Positions 32,865 to 42,189 of a stretch of DNA of 43,017 nt are shown here, one piece after another. Origin of the DNA: Prevotellaceae bacterium (GTDB taxonomy: Bacteria; Bacteroidota; Bacteroidia; Bacteroidales; Paludibacteraceae); assembly GCA_031271465.1 (NCBI GenBank), contig JAISVR010000038.1, forward strand, positions 1-43,017, given 5' to 3'. Made by a program: the position numbers and the translations under genes. A model generated the notes under the pieces. That model saw only the letters and a list, made by a program, of their open reading frames with translations, did not search any database and was not told the origin of the DNA. The stretch's first letter is position 1; each line of letters starts with the position of its first letter.

Positions 32865-32872
32865 CAAAAGTA
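32865..32872 (-). promoter_or_regulatory. -7 promoter box (TACTTTTG), distant from the methyltransferase
   Basis: A TAnnTTTG match on the minus strand 327 bp upstream of the methyltransferase start, with the nested hairpin element in between. I see no other gene in the gap. Confidence 0.45.
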
Positions 32873-32912
32873 CGAAATGTTTTTTATTATTGGCTATAAT
32901 TTGAATTTATTT

Positions 32913-33118
32913 CGAACTTATCCCTTAAAGGCTTGTAAAGCAATTTATAGCCGTCATTGCGAGGAGGAACGACGAAGCAATCCGGAAAAAAACATTACAA
33001 GATTGCTTCGTACCTCGCAATTAGCAATCACGACCAACGGGAATTGTAAATCACAGACCGAAGGGAAGTAATAATGACGGCGACAGATTGCTTTACAAGC
33101 CTCAAAGGGATAGTTCCA
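32913..33118. mobile_element. Complete TIR element (MITE-like) with REP family B core
   Basis: The left end (about 32913-32945; CCCTTAAAGGCTTGTAAAGC) is inverted at 33085-33118 (GCTTTACAAGCCTCAAAGGG). The interior contains a family B palindrome (32950-33022) and more TTGC/GCAA-rich inverted text. There is no ORF of note. A solo left end of the same family lies at 30141-30213, which supports dispersal. No transposase is nearby. Confidence 0.65.
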
Positions 33119-33179
33119 AAATAAATTAAGTAGCTACTCGTTTAACTCTCTGTCACTGTAAGCTTAACCCGCAGTTAGT

Positions 33180-35369
33180 TTATCTTTTAATAATCTTTTC
33201 ACTCAGCAAAGTGCCGTCAATTGTTTCAATCAGCAATATATACAAACCTGCAGGTAAAGCCGAAATGCCGATTTGTTGGGCGTGTGCGCTGCTTGCCGCT
33301 TTTGCCCCTGTTATTGTATAGAGCGTTAAATGAGCAATATCTGCGCCCGAAATGCTGATTTTATCAGGCATTTGCGCAACTGTAAATCCTGCGTTATCCG
33401 CATTACTTACGCCCGTACTGCTGCCTATGGTAATAAGTTTCTCCGTACTGTACGGACTGTCGCTATATTCCGTTCCGTTGCCGAGAGCCTGCACCTGGTA
33501 GCTGTATGTGGTACCGTTTGTAAGCGGACTGAATGTGTAGGAAGTTTCGCCGCTACCCACCGAAACCTCGTTGCAGCCAAGCTTCGTTTCAATGGTAATT
33601 TTTTTGATATTCATACCGTTTGTGGTAGCAATCACTACCGCATCGCCTGTTGCGTTATAGGCAAATGTGGCGGTTTCGCCGGCATTCACAATCAGTCCGT
33701 TTTCGATATTTGCCGAAGACAGCGTTTGGTTAAACTCGCCCGCCAAAACGGTAAATCCCCTAATAGCATCAACATTCCCACTTAGAGCTTCTACTTTTAC
33801 CACATCGCCCGCTGCGCATGGAATACTCAATTGAGTACCTACTCCGCGCAGATACAAAAGCTTTGTTGCGTAACCCAATGTCAGGTTATTTGCGTTTGCC
33901 ATAAACTTCAATCCGGCAAGGAAAGGAATCACCGTGCCGTTGGCAAAAGTCAGTTCCTCGTTGTTGGTAGAAAGAGCATAATTAAAGCGTCCGGCAACAA
34001 CATCGGCTACCAGATTAGCATCAGCACTTTCGGCAGTTATGCCCCAATCGCCTGCAAAATCCCATTCTTTGCTTACAAAAAAACTGTTTTCGCATAAACG
34101 CAGTTTATAGCCTGCGGCATTGTTTACGGGCGACCATGTAACAGTTGCCGAATTGGTTGTGCTTTGAGCATGAACATTTTCCGGTGCCGCAAGCTGCGTT
34201 CCGCATGGCGACGAAATCTCGCCGCTTGGGCTTACCTGCAAGGTGGCACCTGCACCACACGGACCGGTTACAACCGCTTTTACCTGTGCAACCGGCAATA
34301 CACTATAACCTTCGTACGGTTTTGCTACCGCATTGCCGTCTATGGTGCCCGTAAGCTCTGTGCTTGCGCCACGGAGGCAATTCACAAAAGTAATGTCAGG
34401 GTCGGCAGTGCGCCACGGAGCAGGATTGCCGTAGTCGGGGTCTGTACTGCTTGGCGTAGAGCTGAATTTTTTATAAATCCTGTTTTCTATTCTTGGCGTC
34501 TCTTCCAAGCCCAGTTTTTCAAAATGACAGTTTTCGACATACGATTCCGTACCGTTTATGCCTGCTTCCAAGCCTATTGCTTCGGAAGCAACCGACGAAT
34601 TATAGTAACAATTCACGAAATGAAATTGCGCGTTGCGGGCGCGGGGCATTCGTGCCACACAACCTTCGCTCCAATAATTATAGGCAAAAGTAATGCTGAA
34701 TCTGCCGTCGGTTGGAGCATCGGTTGCGTTATAAGCTACTAAGTTGGAAAAACGGTGGTCGTCCGACTGTCCTTCGGGTGGCACATGGGGTTTTGGCGGA
34801 ATTGTATAGCCAAATTTACACCACGAAAAAGTGATATTATCCGCCTCTCTGCTCATATCAATATTACCGTCCATGCCGTCGTAAAACTCGCAGTGGTCAA
34901 TCCAAATATCAGTGCCGCCATCGTTTGTAAGGCAATCTTCTCCCTGCGCATCCCAAGCGCCGGGACCTTGAAATATCAAATTGCGAATAATAATATTTTT
35001 CACGCCGCTGTTCTTATCAATGGTCAATAAATGAGAACCCAAACCGTTGGGATTTCGTTCGTCCTGCGGCACAGGATATACTTCGAGCTTTGCACCCGGC
35101 AGACCAATTAATGTTTTGTTAGAATTGATTTTGGTTGAATATTTGGGATTATCTTTCGGAAAGGTAATCGTTCCCGAAACCAGAATTACTTTCGGCTCGT
35201 TCGAAGCAAGCGCGGCTTTCAACGCTTCGTATGTGCTTACCGTTTCGGGCGTAGCGTTTCCGCCGCCGGTTACGCCTGCACCGTAGCCAAACGGTTCAGA
35301 CATATAATAATTTTGTGCCGAAGCATTGATGCTTGCCGAAAGCAGCAAAATTGCAAGGGTTTTTTTCAT
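33180..35369 (-). CDS. Secreted pectate lyase (PL1-like) with beta-sandwich region and T9SS tail
   Basis: A 729-residue exported polysaccharide lyase. Signal peptide 1-19 (LAILLLSASINASAQ). The catalytic parallel beta-helix (about 25-380) has IIIRNLIFQGP, WIDHCEFYDGMDGNIDM with calcium-site aspartates, and VARMPRARNAQ, where the arginines of MPRAR (241-245) are the expected catalytic or substrate-binding residues. A fibronectin III-like stretch (around 395-430 and again near 635-665), interrupted by a beta domain, precedes a type-A T9SS tail ending LPAGLYILLIETIDG..SEKIIKR. It cleaves homogalacturonan by beta-elimination. No SusC/SusD pair or other pectin genes are adjacent, so it is isolated from any full utilisation locus seen here. 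Confidence 0.9.
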   Translation of the reverse strand: MKKTLAILLLSASINASAQNYYMSEPFGYGAGVTGGGNATPETVSTYEALKAALASNEPKVILVSGTITFPKDNPKYSTKINSNKTLIGLPGAKLEVYPVPQDERNPNGLGSHLLTIDKNSGVKNIIIRNLIFQGPGAWDAQGEDCLTNDGGTDIWIDHCEFYDGMDGNIDMSREADNITFSWCKFGYTIPPKPHVPPEGQSDDHRFSNLVAYNATDAPTDGRFSITFAYNYWSEGCVARMPRARNAQFHFVNCYYNSSVASEAIGLEAGINGTESYVENCHFEKLGLEETPRIENRIYKKFSSTPSSTDPDYGNPAPWRTADPDITFVNCLRGASTELTGTIDGNAVAKPYEGYSVLPVAQVKAVVTGPCGAGATLQVSPSGEISSPCGTQLAAPENVHAQSTTNSATVTWSPVNNAAGYKLRLCENSFFVSKEWDFAGDWGITAESADANLVADVVAGRFNYALSTNNEELTFANGTVIPFLAGLKFMANANNLTLGYATKLLYLRGVGTQLSIPCAAGDVVKVEALSGNVDAIRGFTVLAGEFNQTLSSANIENGLIVNAGETATFAYNATGDAVVIATTNGMNIKKITIETKLGCNEVSVGSGETSYTFSPLTNGTTYSYQVQALGNGTEYSDSPYSTEKLITIGSSTGVSNADNAGFTVAQMPDKISISGADIAHLTLYTITGAKAASSAHAQQIGISALPAGLYILLIETIDGTLLSEKIIKR

Positions 35370-35452
35370 AATAATGAATGTAGAGTTAGTTTAGTTATTT
35401 TATTGATAATCTTATACTTGATATAAATTTCCATTAGGATCAAAAAAGCTTG

Positions 35453-35460
35453 CAAAGATA
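35453..35460 (-). promoter_or_regulatory. -7 promoter box (TATCTTTG) for the pectate lyase
   Basis: A TAnnTTTG match on the minus strand 83 bp upstream of the ATG. Confidence 0.55.
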
Positions 35461-35490
35461 ATAAAATATGCTTATCCGTAAAACAATCCA

Positions 35491-35640
35491 ACTATACTAT
35501 TACACTGCTCCGCAGCTTCTTTTTATTGTGATAAATATTGACTACAAAGATTTATGCTGCGCTTGCAGCTTTCATGTTTTATTATAAAGAAGTTGTCCCA
35601 AAAGTTTTTTAGAACCCAAATGACGCAAAAAACGCAAATC
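35491..35640. repeat. Relative of the 117-606 element
   Basis: CTACAAAGATTTATGCTGCGC and the GAAG.TGTCCCAAAAGTTTT arm match parts of the 117-606 element (221-300 and the right arm). Only one side is present. Confidence 0.6.
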
Positions 35641-35663
35641 AGCACTATCCCTTTTAGCCGAGT

Positions 35664-35735
35664 TCGTCATTGTGAGAAGGAACGACGAAACAATCCGGAG
35701 AAAAAACATAACGAGATTGTTTTGTACCTCGCAAT
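35664..35735. repeat. REP-like palindrome, family B
   Basis: GTCATTGTGAGAAGGAACGACG and ATTGTTTTGTACCTCGCAAT face each other just past the uvrB stop, where the hairpin could also act as a terminator. Confidence 0.72.
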
Positions 35736-35736
35736 A

Positions 35737-37746
35737 CTATTTCTTCCCATTCAGCAGTTCTTCGAGTTTCATCAACTCGTCGCGGTATTGAGCAGCTTCA
35801 ATAAATTCGAGTTTTTTGGCAGCATCCTGCATCATTTTTTTGCTTCGAGCAATGGCTTTTTCGAGTTGCGGTCGGCTCATGTGTTGCACTATCGGGTCGG
35901 CAGCAATATCAATAGAAGTTTCGGGTTCGCTGTAGGCGCGCGGTTCGGCGGTAGAAGCAAACAGCGGCGAGCTTTGCGCCTTGTTGATAGCTTGCGGAGT
36001 AATATGGTGCGCTGTGTTGTAAGCCATTTGCTTTTCACGACGGCGGGCTGTTTCGTCGATGGTAAGTTGCATACTCTCGGTTATGCGGTCGGCATACATT
36101 ATCACCAACCCGTTAAGGTTACGCGCGGCGCGACCTGCGGTTTGTGTAAGCGCGCGGTGCGAACGCAAGAACCCTTCTTTATCGGCATCGAGTATCGCCA
36201 CGAGCGATACTTCGGGTAAATCCAATCCTTCGCGCAGTAAATTTACCCCTACCAATACAGAGATTTCGCCCCGGCGCAAGCTGTCGAGAATTTTCACCCT
36301 CTCAATTGTATCCACATCGGAGTGAATATAGCTCACCCGCACCCCATGGCGTTCGAGGTACAAGGTGAGTTCTTCCGCCATCCGTTTGGTAAGCGTGGTT
36401 ACAAGCACCCGTTCGTTGCGTTCCACACGCAATTGTATCTCTTCCATCAAGTCGTCTATCTGGTTCAAGCTGGGGCGTACATCAATAAGCGGGTCGAGCA
36501 GTCCGGTAGGACGAATAACCTGTTCTACGATAACGCCGCCCGTTTTCTGCAATTCGTAGTCGGCAGGCGTGGCACTGACAAAAATCGTTTGCGGTACCAA
36601 TTGCTCAAATTCCTCGAACTTCAACGGTCGGTTATCTTTTGCCGAAGGCAGGCGGAAACCGTAATCTACCAGATTGAGCTTGCGCGCAGCATCGCCGCCA
36701 TACATGGCACGAATTTGCGGAATGGTAACATGGCTTTCGTCAATCACCATCAGGAAATCTTTCGGAAAATAATCGAGCAAACAATAGGGACGAGTACCTT
36801 CGGCGCGTCCGTCAAAATAGCGCGAATAATTTTCGATGCCCGAGCAGTAACCCAGCTCACGAATCATTTCCATATCGTAGTTTACCCGTTCGTTGAGGCG
36901 TTTTGCCTCGTAGGGTTTACCCTGTTTTTCGAGAAAATCTACCTGCGTTGTTAAATCAGCCCGTATTTGAACAAGAGCCCGGTCGATAATTCCGCGCGAT
37001 ACAATAAAAATATTGGCAGGATAAATTTTATATTCTTCAAAAGCCCCGAGTTCCTGTCCCGTTACCGGATCGATGGTAAGGATTTCGTCTATATCATCGC
37101 CCCAAAATACGATGCGCAACAAGAAATCCGCATAAGCGAGGAAAATATCTACCGTATCGCCTTTTACTCGGAAATTGCCACGGTTCAATTCTATTTCGTT
37201 GCGGTGGTATTGACAATCGACCAATGCGTGCAGAAATGCGTTGCGAATAATTTTTTGTCCGCGCCGCACTGTGATGGCACCGTTGAAATACTCCGCCGGA
37301 TTACCCAAGCCGTAGAGGCACGACACGGACGACACCACCACCACATCGCGCCTTCCCGACAGCAACGAAGCTGTAGCCGACAGCCTCATGCGGTCGAGTT
37401 CCTGATTGATAGAAAGGTCTTTCTCAATATAAGTATCCGTGAGCGGCAAGTAAGCTTCGGGTTGGTAATAATCGTAGTACGAAACGAAATATTCCACCGC
37501 ATTGTGTGGAAAAAAGGCTTTAAACTCGCCGTAAAGCTGTGCAGCCAGCGTTTTGTTGTGACTCAGAATCAGCGTAGGGCGTTGCACCTCGGCAATCACA
37601 TTGGCAATGGTAAAGGTTTTGCCCGAACCGGTTACGCCGAGCAATACCTGATCTTTTTCTCCTGCATCGACGCCTTCTGCCAATTGTCGGATAGCTTCCG
37701 GTTGGTCGCCTGTGGGGAGATAATTTGATGTGAGTTCAAAGTGCAT
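35737..37746 (-). CDS. uvrB: Excinuclease ABC subunit B
   Basis: A 669-residue nucleotide-excision-repair helicase-like protein that receives DNA damage from UvrA and recruits UvrC. Walker A GVTGSGKT is at 37-44, the damage-probing beta-hairpin in YYDYYQPEAYLP, the DEAD-like VIDESHVT, helicase motif VI text QTAGRAARNLNG, and a C-terminal UVR domain (RPQLEKAIARSKKMMQDAAK) for UvrC contact. Length and order are standard. It has its own promoter box and no damage-response operator I can recognise. Confidence 0.97.
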   Translation of the reverse strand: MHFELTSNYLPTGDQPEAIRQLAEGVDAGEKDQVLLGVTGSGKTFTIANVIAEVQRPTLILSHNKTLAAQLYGEFKAFFPHNAVEYFVSYYDYYQPEAYLPLTDTYIEKDLSINQELDRMRLSATASLLSGRRDVVVVSSVSCLYGLGNPAEYFNGAITVRRGQKIIRNAFLHALVDCQYHRNEIELNRGNFRVKGDTVDIFLAYADFLLRIVFWGDDIDEILTIDPVTGQELGAFEEYKIYPANIFIVSRGIIDRALVQIRADLTTQVDFLEKQGKPYEAKRLNERVNYDMEMIRELGYCSGIENYSRYFDGRAEGTRPYCLLDYFPKDFLMVIDESHVTIPQIRAMYGGDAARKLNLVDYGFRLPSAKDNRPLKFEEFEQLVPQTIFVSATPADYELQKTGGVIVEQVIRPTGLLDPLIDVRPSLNQIDDLMEEIQLRVERNERVLVTTLTKRMAEELTLYLERHGVRVSYIHSDVDTIERVKILDSLRRGEISVLVGVNLLREGLDLPEVSLVAILDADKEGFLRSHRALTQTAGRAARNLNGLVIMYADRITESMQLTIDETARRREKQMAYNTAHHITPQAINKAQSSPLFASTAEPRAYSEPETSIDIAADPIVQHMSRPQLEKAIARSKKMMQDAAKKLEFIEAAQYRDELMKLEELLNGKK

Positions 37747-37772
37747 GGAGGGATGGGATTATTTTCAATCTG

Positions 37773-37780
37773 CAAAGATA
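37773..37780 (-). promoter_or_regulatory. -7 promoter box (TATCTTTG) for uvrB
   Basis: A TAnnTTTG match on the minus strand 27 bp upstream of the ATG. Confidence 0.6.
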
Positions 37781-37959
37781 AGATTTTTCTATCATAATTA
37801 AATCTGCAAAACTACTCTTAGAGAGAAAGGTAATACTCCCGATTTTTATTGTTTTTTTCTTAAAAAAATCCGTTCTTTGCACGCGATAATTTAATAATAT
37901 ATTAGATTGTATATCGGAATGAATCTGCTAAACAATCAAAAAACGATAAAACAAACAAT

Positions 37960-39261
37960 ATGATTTGGAATAAAGAAATGGAGTGTATGCCTCGCGAGCA
38001 AATGCGTAAATTGCAGAGCGAAAGGCTTAAAGAGGTAGTAGAACGGGTGTACAACAATTGTGCTCCTTACCGTGAGCGCATGCAGCAAGCCGGCGTTTCT
38101 CCTGCCGATATTAAGAGCATCGACGACATTGTGAAATTACCTTTTACCTCCAAAAAAGACCTGCGCGATTATTATCCCTTTGGCTTGCTGTCTGTTCCGC
38201 AGGAGGAGATTGTGCGGATACATGCCTCATCGGGCACTACGGGCAAACCTATTGTGGCAGGCTATACCCAAAATGACCTGGATATATGGAACGAGGTGGG
38301 TGCGCGCTGCTTCACTGCTTACGGGCTTACAAACAGCGATGTGGTGCAGGTAGCTTACGGTTACGGTTTGTTTACCGGTGGGCTGGGAGCAAACGGCGCG
38401 AGCGAAACCATCGGTGCCATCACGGTACCGGCTTCGAGCGGTAATACCGAAAAACAAATCATGCTTATGCACGACCTCGGCGTAACAACGCTTGCCTGTA
38501 CGCCTTCGTATGCACTGTATTTGGCAGAAGGATTGAAAGGTGCACCCTACAAACGCGAAGAATTTAAACTCAAAATCGGTGTGTTTGGTGCCGAGCCGTG
38601 GACAGAAGCTATGCGCCGCGAAATAGAAGAATCGCTTGGTATTAAAGCCTACGATATTTATGGCTTGACGGAAATTATCGGTCCCGGAGTAGGGCATGAG
38701 TGTATATATCAAAACGGTACGCACTTGTGCGAAGACCATTTCTTCCCCGAAATAATTAATCCCGAAACCGGCGAACCCGCAGCCAAAGGTGAAACCGGCG
38801 AATTGGTGTTTACCACGCTTACCAAAACCGGAATGCCGCTTATTCGCTTCCGCACCCGCGACCTTACCAGCCTGAATTACGAAACCTGCGATTGTGGTCG
38901 TACTTCTGTGCGTATGGGCAGAATACTCGGGCGAAGCGACGATATGCTGATTATCAGGGGTGTGAATGTATTCCCTTCGCAGGTAGAAGCCGTAATTTGC
39001 GAATTGCCCGAACTTGAGCCGCATTATTTTATTGTGGTAGATAGATTGAATAATTCGGACACACTCGAAATACAGGTAGAAGTGAAGGACGATTTTTACT
39101 CCGACGAGTTGCCTAAAATGATAGACCTGAAAAAACACATTGCACATAAGTTGCACAGCGTGCTCGGCATTCATCCCGATGTAAAACTTATGGAGCCCCG
39201 CACGATAGAACGCAGTCAGGGTAAAGCAAAACGGGTGGACGACAGACGAAAACTGATGTAA
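37960..39261 (+). CDS. Phenylacetate-CoA ligase-like AMP-forming ligase (PaaK)
   Basis: A 433-residue adenylate-forming enzyme. The P-loop HASSGTTGKPIV spans about 88-99, followed by GVFGAEPWTEAMR, the aromatic/adenine motif YDIYGLTEIIGPGVGHEC, TRDLTSLNYETCDCGRT and the closing VNVFPSQVEAVI hinge of the PaaK family. It joins an aryl acid to CoA using ATP. In many anaerobic Bacteroidales such a ligase and a small ACT protein lie with indolepyruvate ferredoxin oxidoreductase genes and act on aryl acids from amino-acid breakdown; here only ligase and ACT protein are present. Confidence 0.9.
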   Translation: MIWNKEMECMPREQMRKLQSERLKEVVERVYNNCAPYRERMQQAGVSPADIKSIDDIVKLPFTSKKDLRDYYPFGLLSVPQEEIVRIHASSGTTGKPIVAGYTQNDLDIWNEVGARCFTAYGLTNSDVVQVAYGYGLFTGGLGANGASETIGAITVPASSGNTEKQIMLMHDLGVTTLACTPSYALYLAEGLKGAPYKREEFKLKIGVFGAEPWTEAMRREIEESLGIKAYDIYGLTEIIGPGVGHECIYQNGTHLCEDHFFPEIINPETGEPAAKGETGELVFTTLTKTGMPLIRFRTRDLTSLNYETCDCGRTSVRMGRILGRSDDMLIIRGVNVFPSQVEAVICELPELEPHYFIVVDRLNNSDTLEIQVEVKDDFYSDELPKMIDLKKHIAHKLHSVLGIHPDVKLMEPRTIERSQGKAKRVDDRRKLM

Positions 39262-39288
39262 AAAAGTATCGATTGAGGAAAATACTGC

Positions 39289-39450
39289 CCGTCATGTCGA
39301 GCGAAGTCGAGACATCGCTGGGAACATAAAAATCATATTATTTCTAATTCGTTAAAAGAAACATTAATAAACAAATTTAATCCTGAATGGAAAAGTCTGG
39401 AAACCGATTGGTTTTGATGCGATGTCTCAAATTCGCTCGACATGACGATA
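39289..39450. repeat. REP-like palindrome, family C
   Basis: GTCATGTCGAGCGAAGTCGA.. is inverted as ..GATGTCTCAAATTCGCTCGA, with about 100 bp between. A third palindrome family, seen only here, splitting the ligase and ACT genes. Confidence 0.72.
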
Positions 39451-39470
39451 CATTATTAAAATAACAAATT

Positions 39471-39863
39471 ATGATAACAAAACAACTATCCGTTTTTATA
39501 GAAAATAAAACGGGAAACCTGATAGATTTAACCCAATCGCTGGGAGAGGCAGGTATCAATATGTCTGCATTCAGCTTGGCAGAAACAAGTGATTTTGGCA
39601 TTTTGCGTGCCATTACAAGCGAGCCCGAACGGGCACTGGAAGTACTCAAGGCAAAACGCTTTGCGGCATCGCTTACCGATGTAGTGTGCCTGCTGGCTCC
39701 CAACAAGCCGGGCGCGCTTGCCGAAATATTAAAGCAGTTTGCCGAGAAGAACATTTATATCGACTACATGTATGCTTTTTCCGACGGCGATGCGGCTAAA
39801 ATTGTTATCAAACCCGACAAACTGAAAGAATGTATGGAGGTGTTGATGCAAATAAAAAACTAA
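39471..39863 (+). CDS. ACT-domain protein (two ACT modules)
   Basis: A 130-residue protein made of two ACT modules (about 3-65 and 70-130), each opening in the style of LSVFIENKTGNLIDLTQSLGEAGINM and CLLAPNKPGALAEILKQFAEKNIYI. ACT domains bind amino acids and control enzymes allosterically. In Bacteroidales this stand-alone protein commonly accompanies the PaaK-like ligase, so it probably senses an aromatic or branched amino acid for that pathway; this is inferred from neighbourhood. It is separated from the ligase gene by a family C palindrome. Confidence 0.9.
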   Translation: MITKQLSVFIENKTGNLIDLTQSLGEAGINMSAFSLAETSDFGILRAITSEPERALEVLKAKRFAASLTDVVCLLAPNKPGALAEILKQFAEKNIYIDYMYAFSDGDAAKIVIKPDKLKECMEVLMQIKN

Positions 39864-39917
39864 GAATAAACATACTTTGAGCGATTCTCGAAGTCGCAAA
39901 TAAAATAATAAACGATT

Positions 39918-40604
39918 ATGAAAAAAATAATTTTAGCGTTTTCCCTGTTGAGTTTGGTATTGCATGCAAGCTTTGCGCAGGATAAAAAATGGGCAATCGG
40001 GCTTGAACTCGCGCCTGCTTTTACATGGTTGAACCCCGATAATTCCAAGGTAGCATCTGATGGCGGAAGAATAAAGCTCAACGGTGGAGTAAACCTCTTT
40101 TACAATCTGACCGAACGCTACGCACTTGCTACCGGTATTCATTTCAACAATCATGGCGGCAAGCTGAAAGGCGATTACAACGGCGATGAAATTACCTACA
40201 ATTTGCGCGAATTGGAAGTGCCCATCGGGGTAAAACTCTCTACGGGTAATTGGCGTGAAAACATGCGTTTTGTCGCCAATGTAGGTATCGGTTTGGGGAT
40301 ATTGTTCAATGGCTCTGCTACCAAAGACTACGGTGCGGACAAATACGACCACCAAAGTTTCGGGTACTCTATTTTTCCGTTCAGAGCCTTATATAATGTC
40401 GGTGCGGGAGTGGAATACGATGTGCTCGATGTAACCGTGTGCGGGAAAATCAATTACAAAGGCTGGTTCAATCGCGTGTATTTTTACGACGATGGTATGG
40501 GCAATCCTGCACGCGAGCTGGATTTGCAACTATCAAATTCAACCTACGATAAAATCCGTTTCGGATTGTCGGCAATCGAATTATCGCTCGGAGTAATTTT
40601 TTAG
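39918..40604 (+). CDS. Outer-membrane beta-barrel protein
   Basis: A 228-residue exported protein. Signal peptide 1-20 (LAFSLLSLVLHASFAQ). The remainder alternates amphipathic strands and short turns (KWAIGLELAPAFTW, GVNLFYNLTERYALATGIHFN, LEVPIGVKLSTG, ELSLGVIF) and ends in phenylalanine, as expected for an outer-membrane barrel of the PorT/OmpW-like size class. No specific function is visible. It lies 54 bp after the ACT gene and could be co-transcribed, though nothing links the functions. Confidence 0.82.
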   Translation: MKKIILAFSLLSLVLHASFAQDKKWAIGLELAPAFTWLNPDNSKVASDGGRIKLNGGVNLFYNLTERYALATGIHFNNHGGKLKGDYNGDEITYNLRELEVPIGVKLSTGNWRENMRFVANVGIGLGILFNGSATKDYGADKYDHQSFGYSIFPFRALYNVGAGVEYDVLDVTVCGKINYKGWFNRVYFYDDGMGNPARELDLQLSNSTYDKIRFGLSAIELSLGVIF

Positions 40605-40839
40605 AAGAGTATATATTTCTTTACTCAAATATCTCCAAGCCTCTAAAAAATCAGGGCTGTTAAGTTGTTTTATAATATAATTGAATTTCATATTTCGCTA
40701 CTCTGTAGCTTTGTTTCTTCTTTATATATTTAAGCTACAAATACTACGGAGCGCTGCACCTGAAATTATAATACAAGGCACAGAATGCCGTAAAATTTGT
40801 AGTTTATATTTAACAGCCTTGAAAAATTCAGACACAGCT

Positions 40840-42177
40840 ATGATTTTAATCCACAACGCAACAATAGTAAATGAGCGTACGATTTCTTCCGGTTCGGTAT
40901 TGCTCGAAAACGATATTATTACCCGGATTTTCAACGCTGAAATTCCCGCCGAAATACAACAACAAGCACAAATAATAGATGCTTCGGGTAAATACCTGTT
41001 TCCGGGTGTGATTGACGACCATGTACATTTTCGCCAGCCCGGACTTACGCACAAGGGCGACATTGCTTCCGAAAGTCGTGCAGCGGTTGCAGGCGGAGTA
41101 ACTTCATATATGGATATGCCCAACACGGTGCCGCAAACAACAACTATCGAATTGCTGGAAGAAAAAATGAAATTAGCTGCCGAAAACTCGTTGGCAAATT
41201 ACAGCTTTTTTCTCGGAGCAACGAACGACAATTTGCAGGAAATCAAAAAGATTAACCCGAAAACCGTTTGCGGATTAAAACTATTTATGGGTTCGTCTAC
41301 CGGCAACATGCTGGTAAACGAAGAAGCAATATTGGAACAGATTTTTGCCGAAAGCCCTGTTTTACTGATGATTCATGCCGAAGACGATGCCATTATCAAA
41401 GCCAATGCCGAGTATTATAAAAAACAGCTTGGCGATGCGTTACCGATGTTTTATCATCCGCTTATTCGCAGCGCAGAAGCTTGCTACAAAGCAAGCGAAC
41501 GGGCAATTAGTTTAGCAAAAAAATACAACACGCGCATACATCTTGCGCATATTTCCACCGAAAAAGAATTATCGCTCCTCGATGCAAAAACGCCACTTGC
41601 CAACAAGCGCATCACTGCCGAAACTTGTCCGCAATATCTTTGGTTCGACGATGAAGCCTACAACGAACTCGGAGCATTGGCAAAATGCAATCCCGCCATT
41701 AAAACGGCAGAAGACCGCGAAGCCTTGGTAGCGGCACTTTCGTCGGGCAAGATAGATGTTGTAGGCACAGACCACGCGCCGCATTTGTTATCCGAAAAAG
41801 AAGGCAATTATTGGCAAGCCGTGTCGGGTATGCCGCAGATACAACATTCGCTGCCGTTGATGCTCGAATTGTTTGCAGAAGGAGAAATTTCGCTGGAAAC
41901 GGTGGCGGAAAAAATGTGTCATGCACCCGCAGAATTGTTTCGCATTGAACGACGGGGCTATATTCGGGAAGGTTATTTTGCCGACCTTGTATTGGTAGAA
42001 AAAAACGACTGGACAGTGGCTCCCGACAATATTCTGAGCAAATGCGGCTGGTCGCCCTACGAAGGAATTTCGTTTGCGCATCGAGTTTCACACACCTTTG
42101 TTAATGGCAACTTGGTGTATGAAAACGGAAATATCGATGATGCGCATAAAGGAAAACAACTGATCTTTAATAGATAA
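40840..42177 (+). CDS. pyrC: Dihydroorotase
   Basis: A 445-residue metal-dependent amidohydrolase that cyclises carbamoyl-aspartate to dihydroorotate in pyrimidine synthesis. The metal motif DHVHFRQPGLTHKG starts at residue 60; the later GLKLFMGSSTGNML, HAEDDAI, RIHLAHISTEKEL and GTDHAPH blocks are all in place. The start was set at ATG 40840 (MILIHNATIVNE): the in-frame ATG at 40681 would add 53 hydrophobic residues not found in the family, and the shorter form has normal length. Allantoinase is the main alternative for this fold, but the text favours dihydroorotase. ogt follows after 12 bp. Confidence 0.9.
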   Translation: MILIHNATIVNERTISSGSVLLENDIITRIFNAEIPAEIQQQAQIIDASGKYLFPGVIDDHVHFRQPGLTHKGDIASESRAAVAGGVTSYMDMPNTVPQTTTIELLEEKMKLAAENSLANYSFFLGATNDNLQEIKKINPKTVCGLKLFMGSSTGNMLVNEEAILEQIFAESPVLLMIHAEDDAIIKANAEYYKKQLGDALPMFYHPLIRSAEACYKASERAISLAKKYNTRIHLAHISTEKELSLLDAKTPLANKRITAETCPQYLWFDDEAYNELGALAKCNPAIKTAEDREALVAALSSGKIDVVGTDHAPHLLSEKEGNYWQAVSGMPQIQHSLPLMLELFAEGEISLETVAEKMCHAPAELFRIERRGYIREGYFADLVLVEKNDWTVAPDNILSKCGWSPYEGISFAHRVSHTFVNGNLVYENGNIDDAHKGKQLIFNR

Positions 42178-42189
42178 AAGAAAAAAATC

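Noticed and set aside
38227-39174. A 315-residue minus-strand frame
   Set aside because: Antisense to the PaaK-like ligase and compositionally odd.
40681-40839. Longer start for dihydroorotase
   Set aside because: It adds 53 residues absent from the family; the ATG at 40840 gives the normal N-terminus and length.
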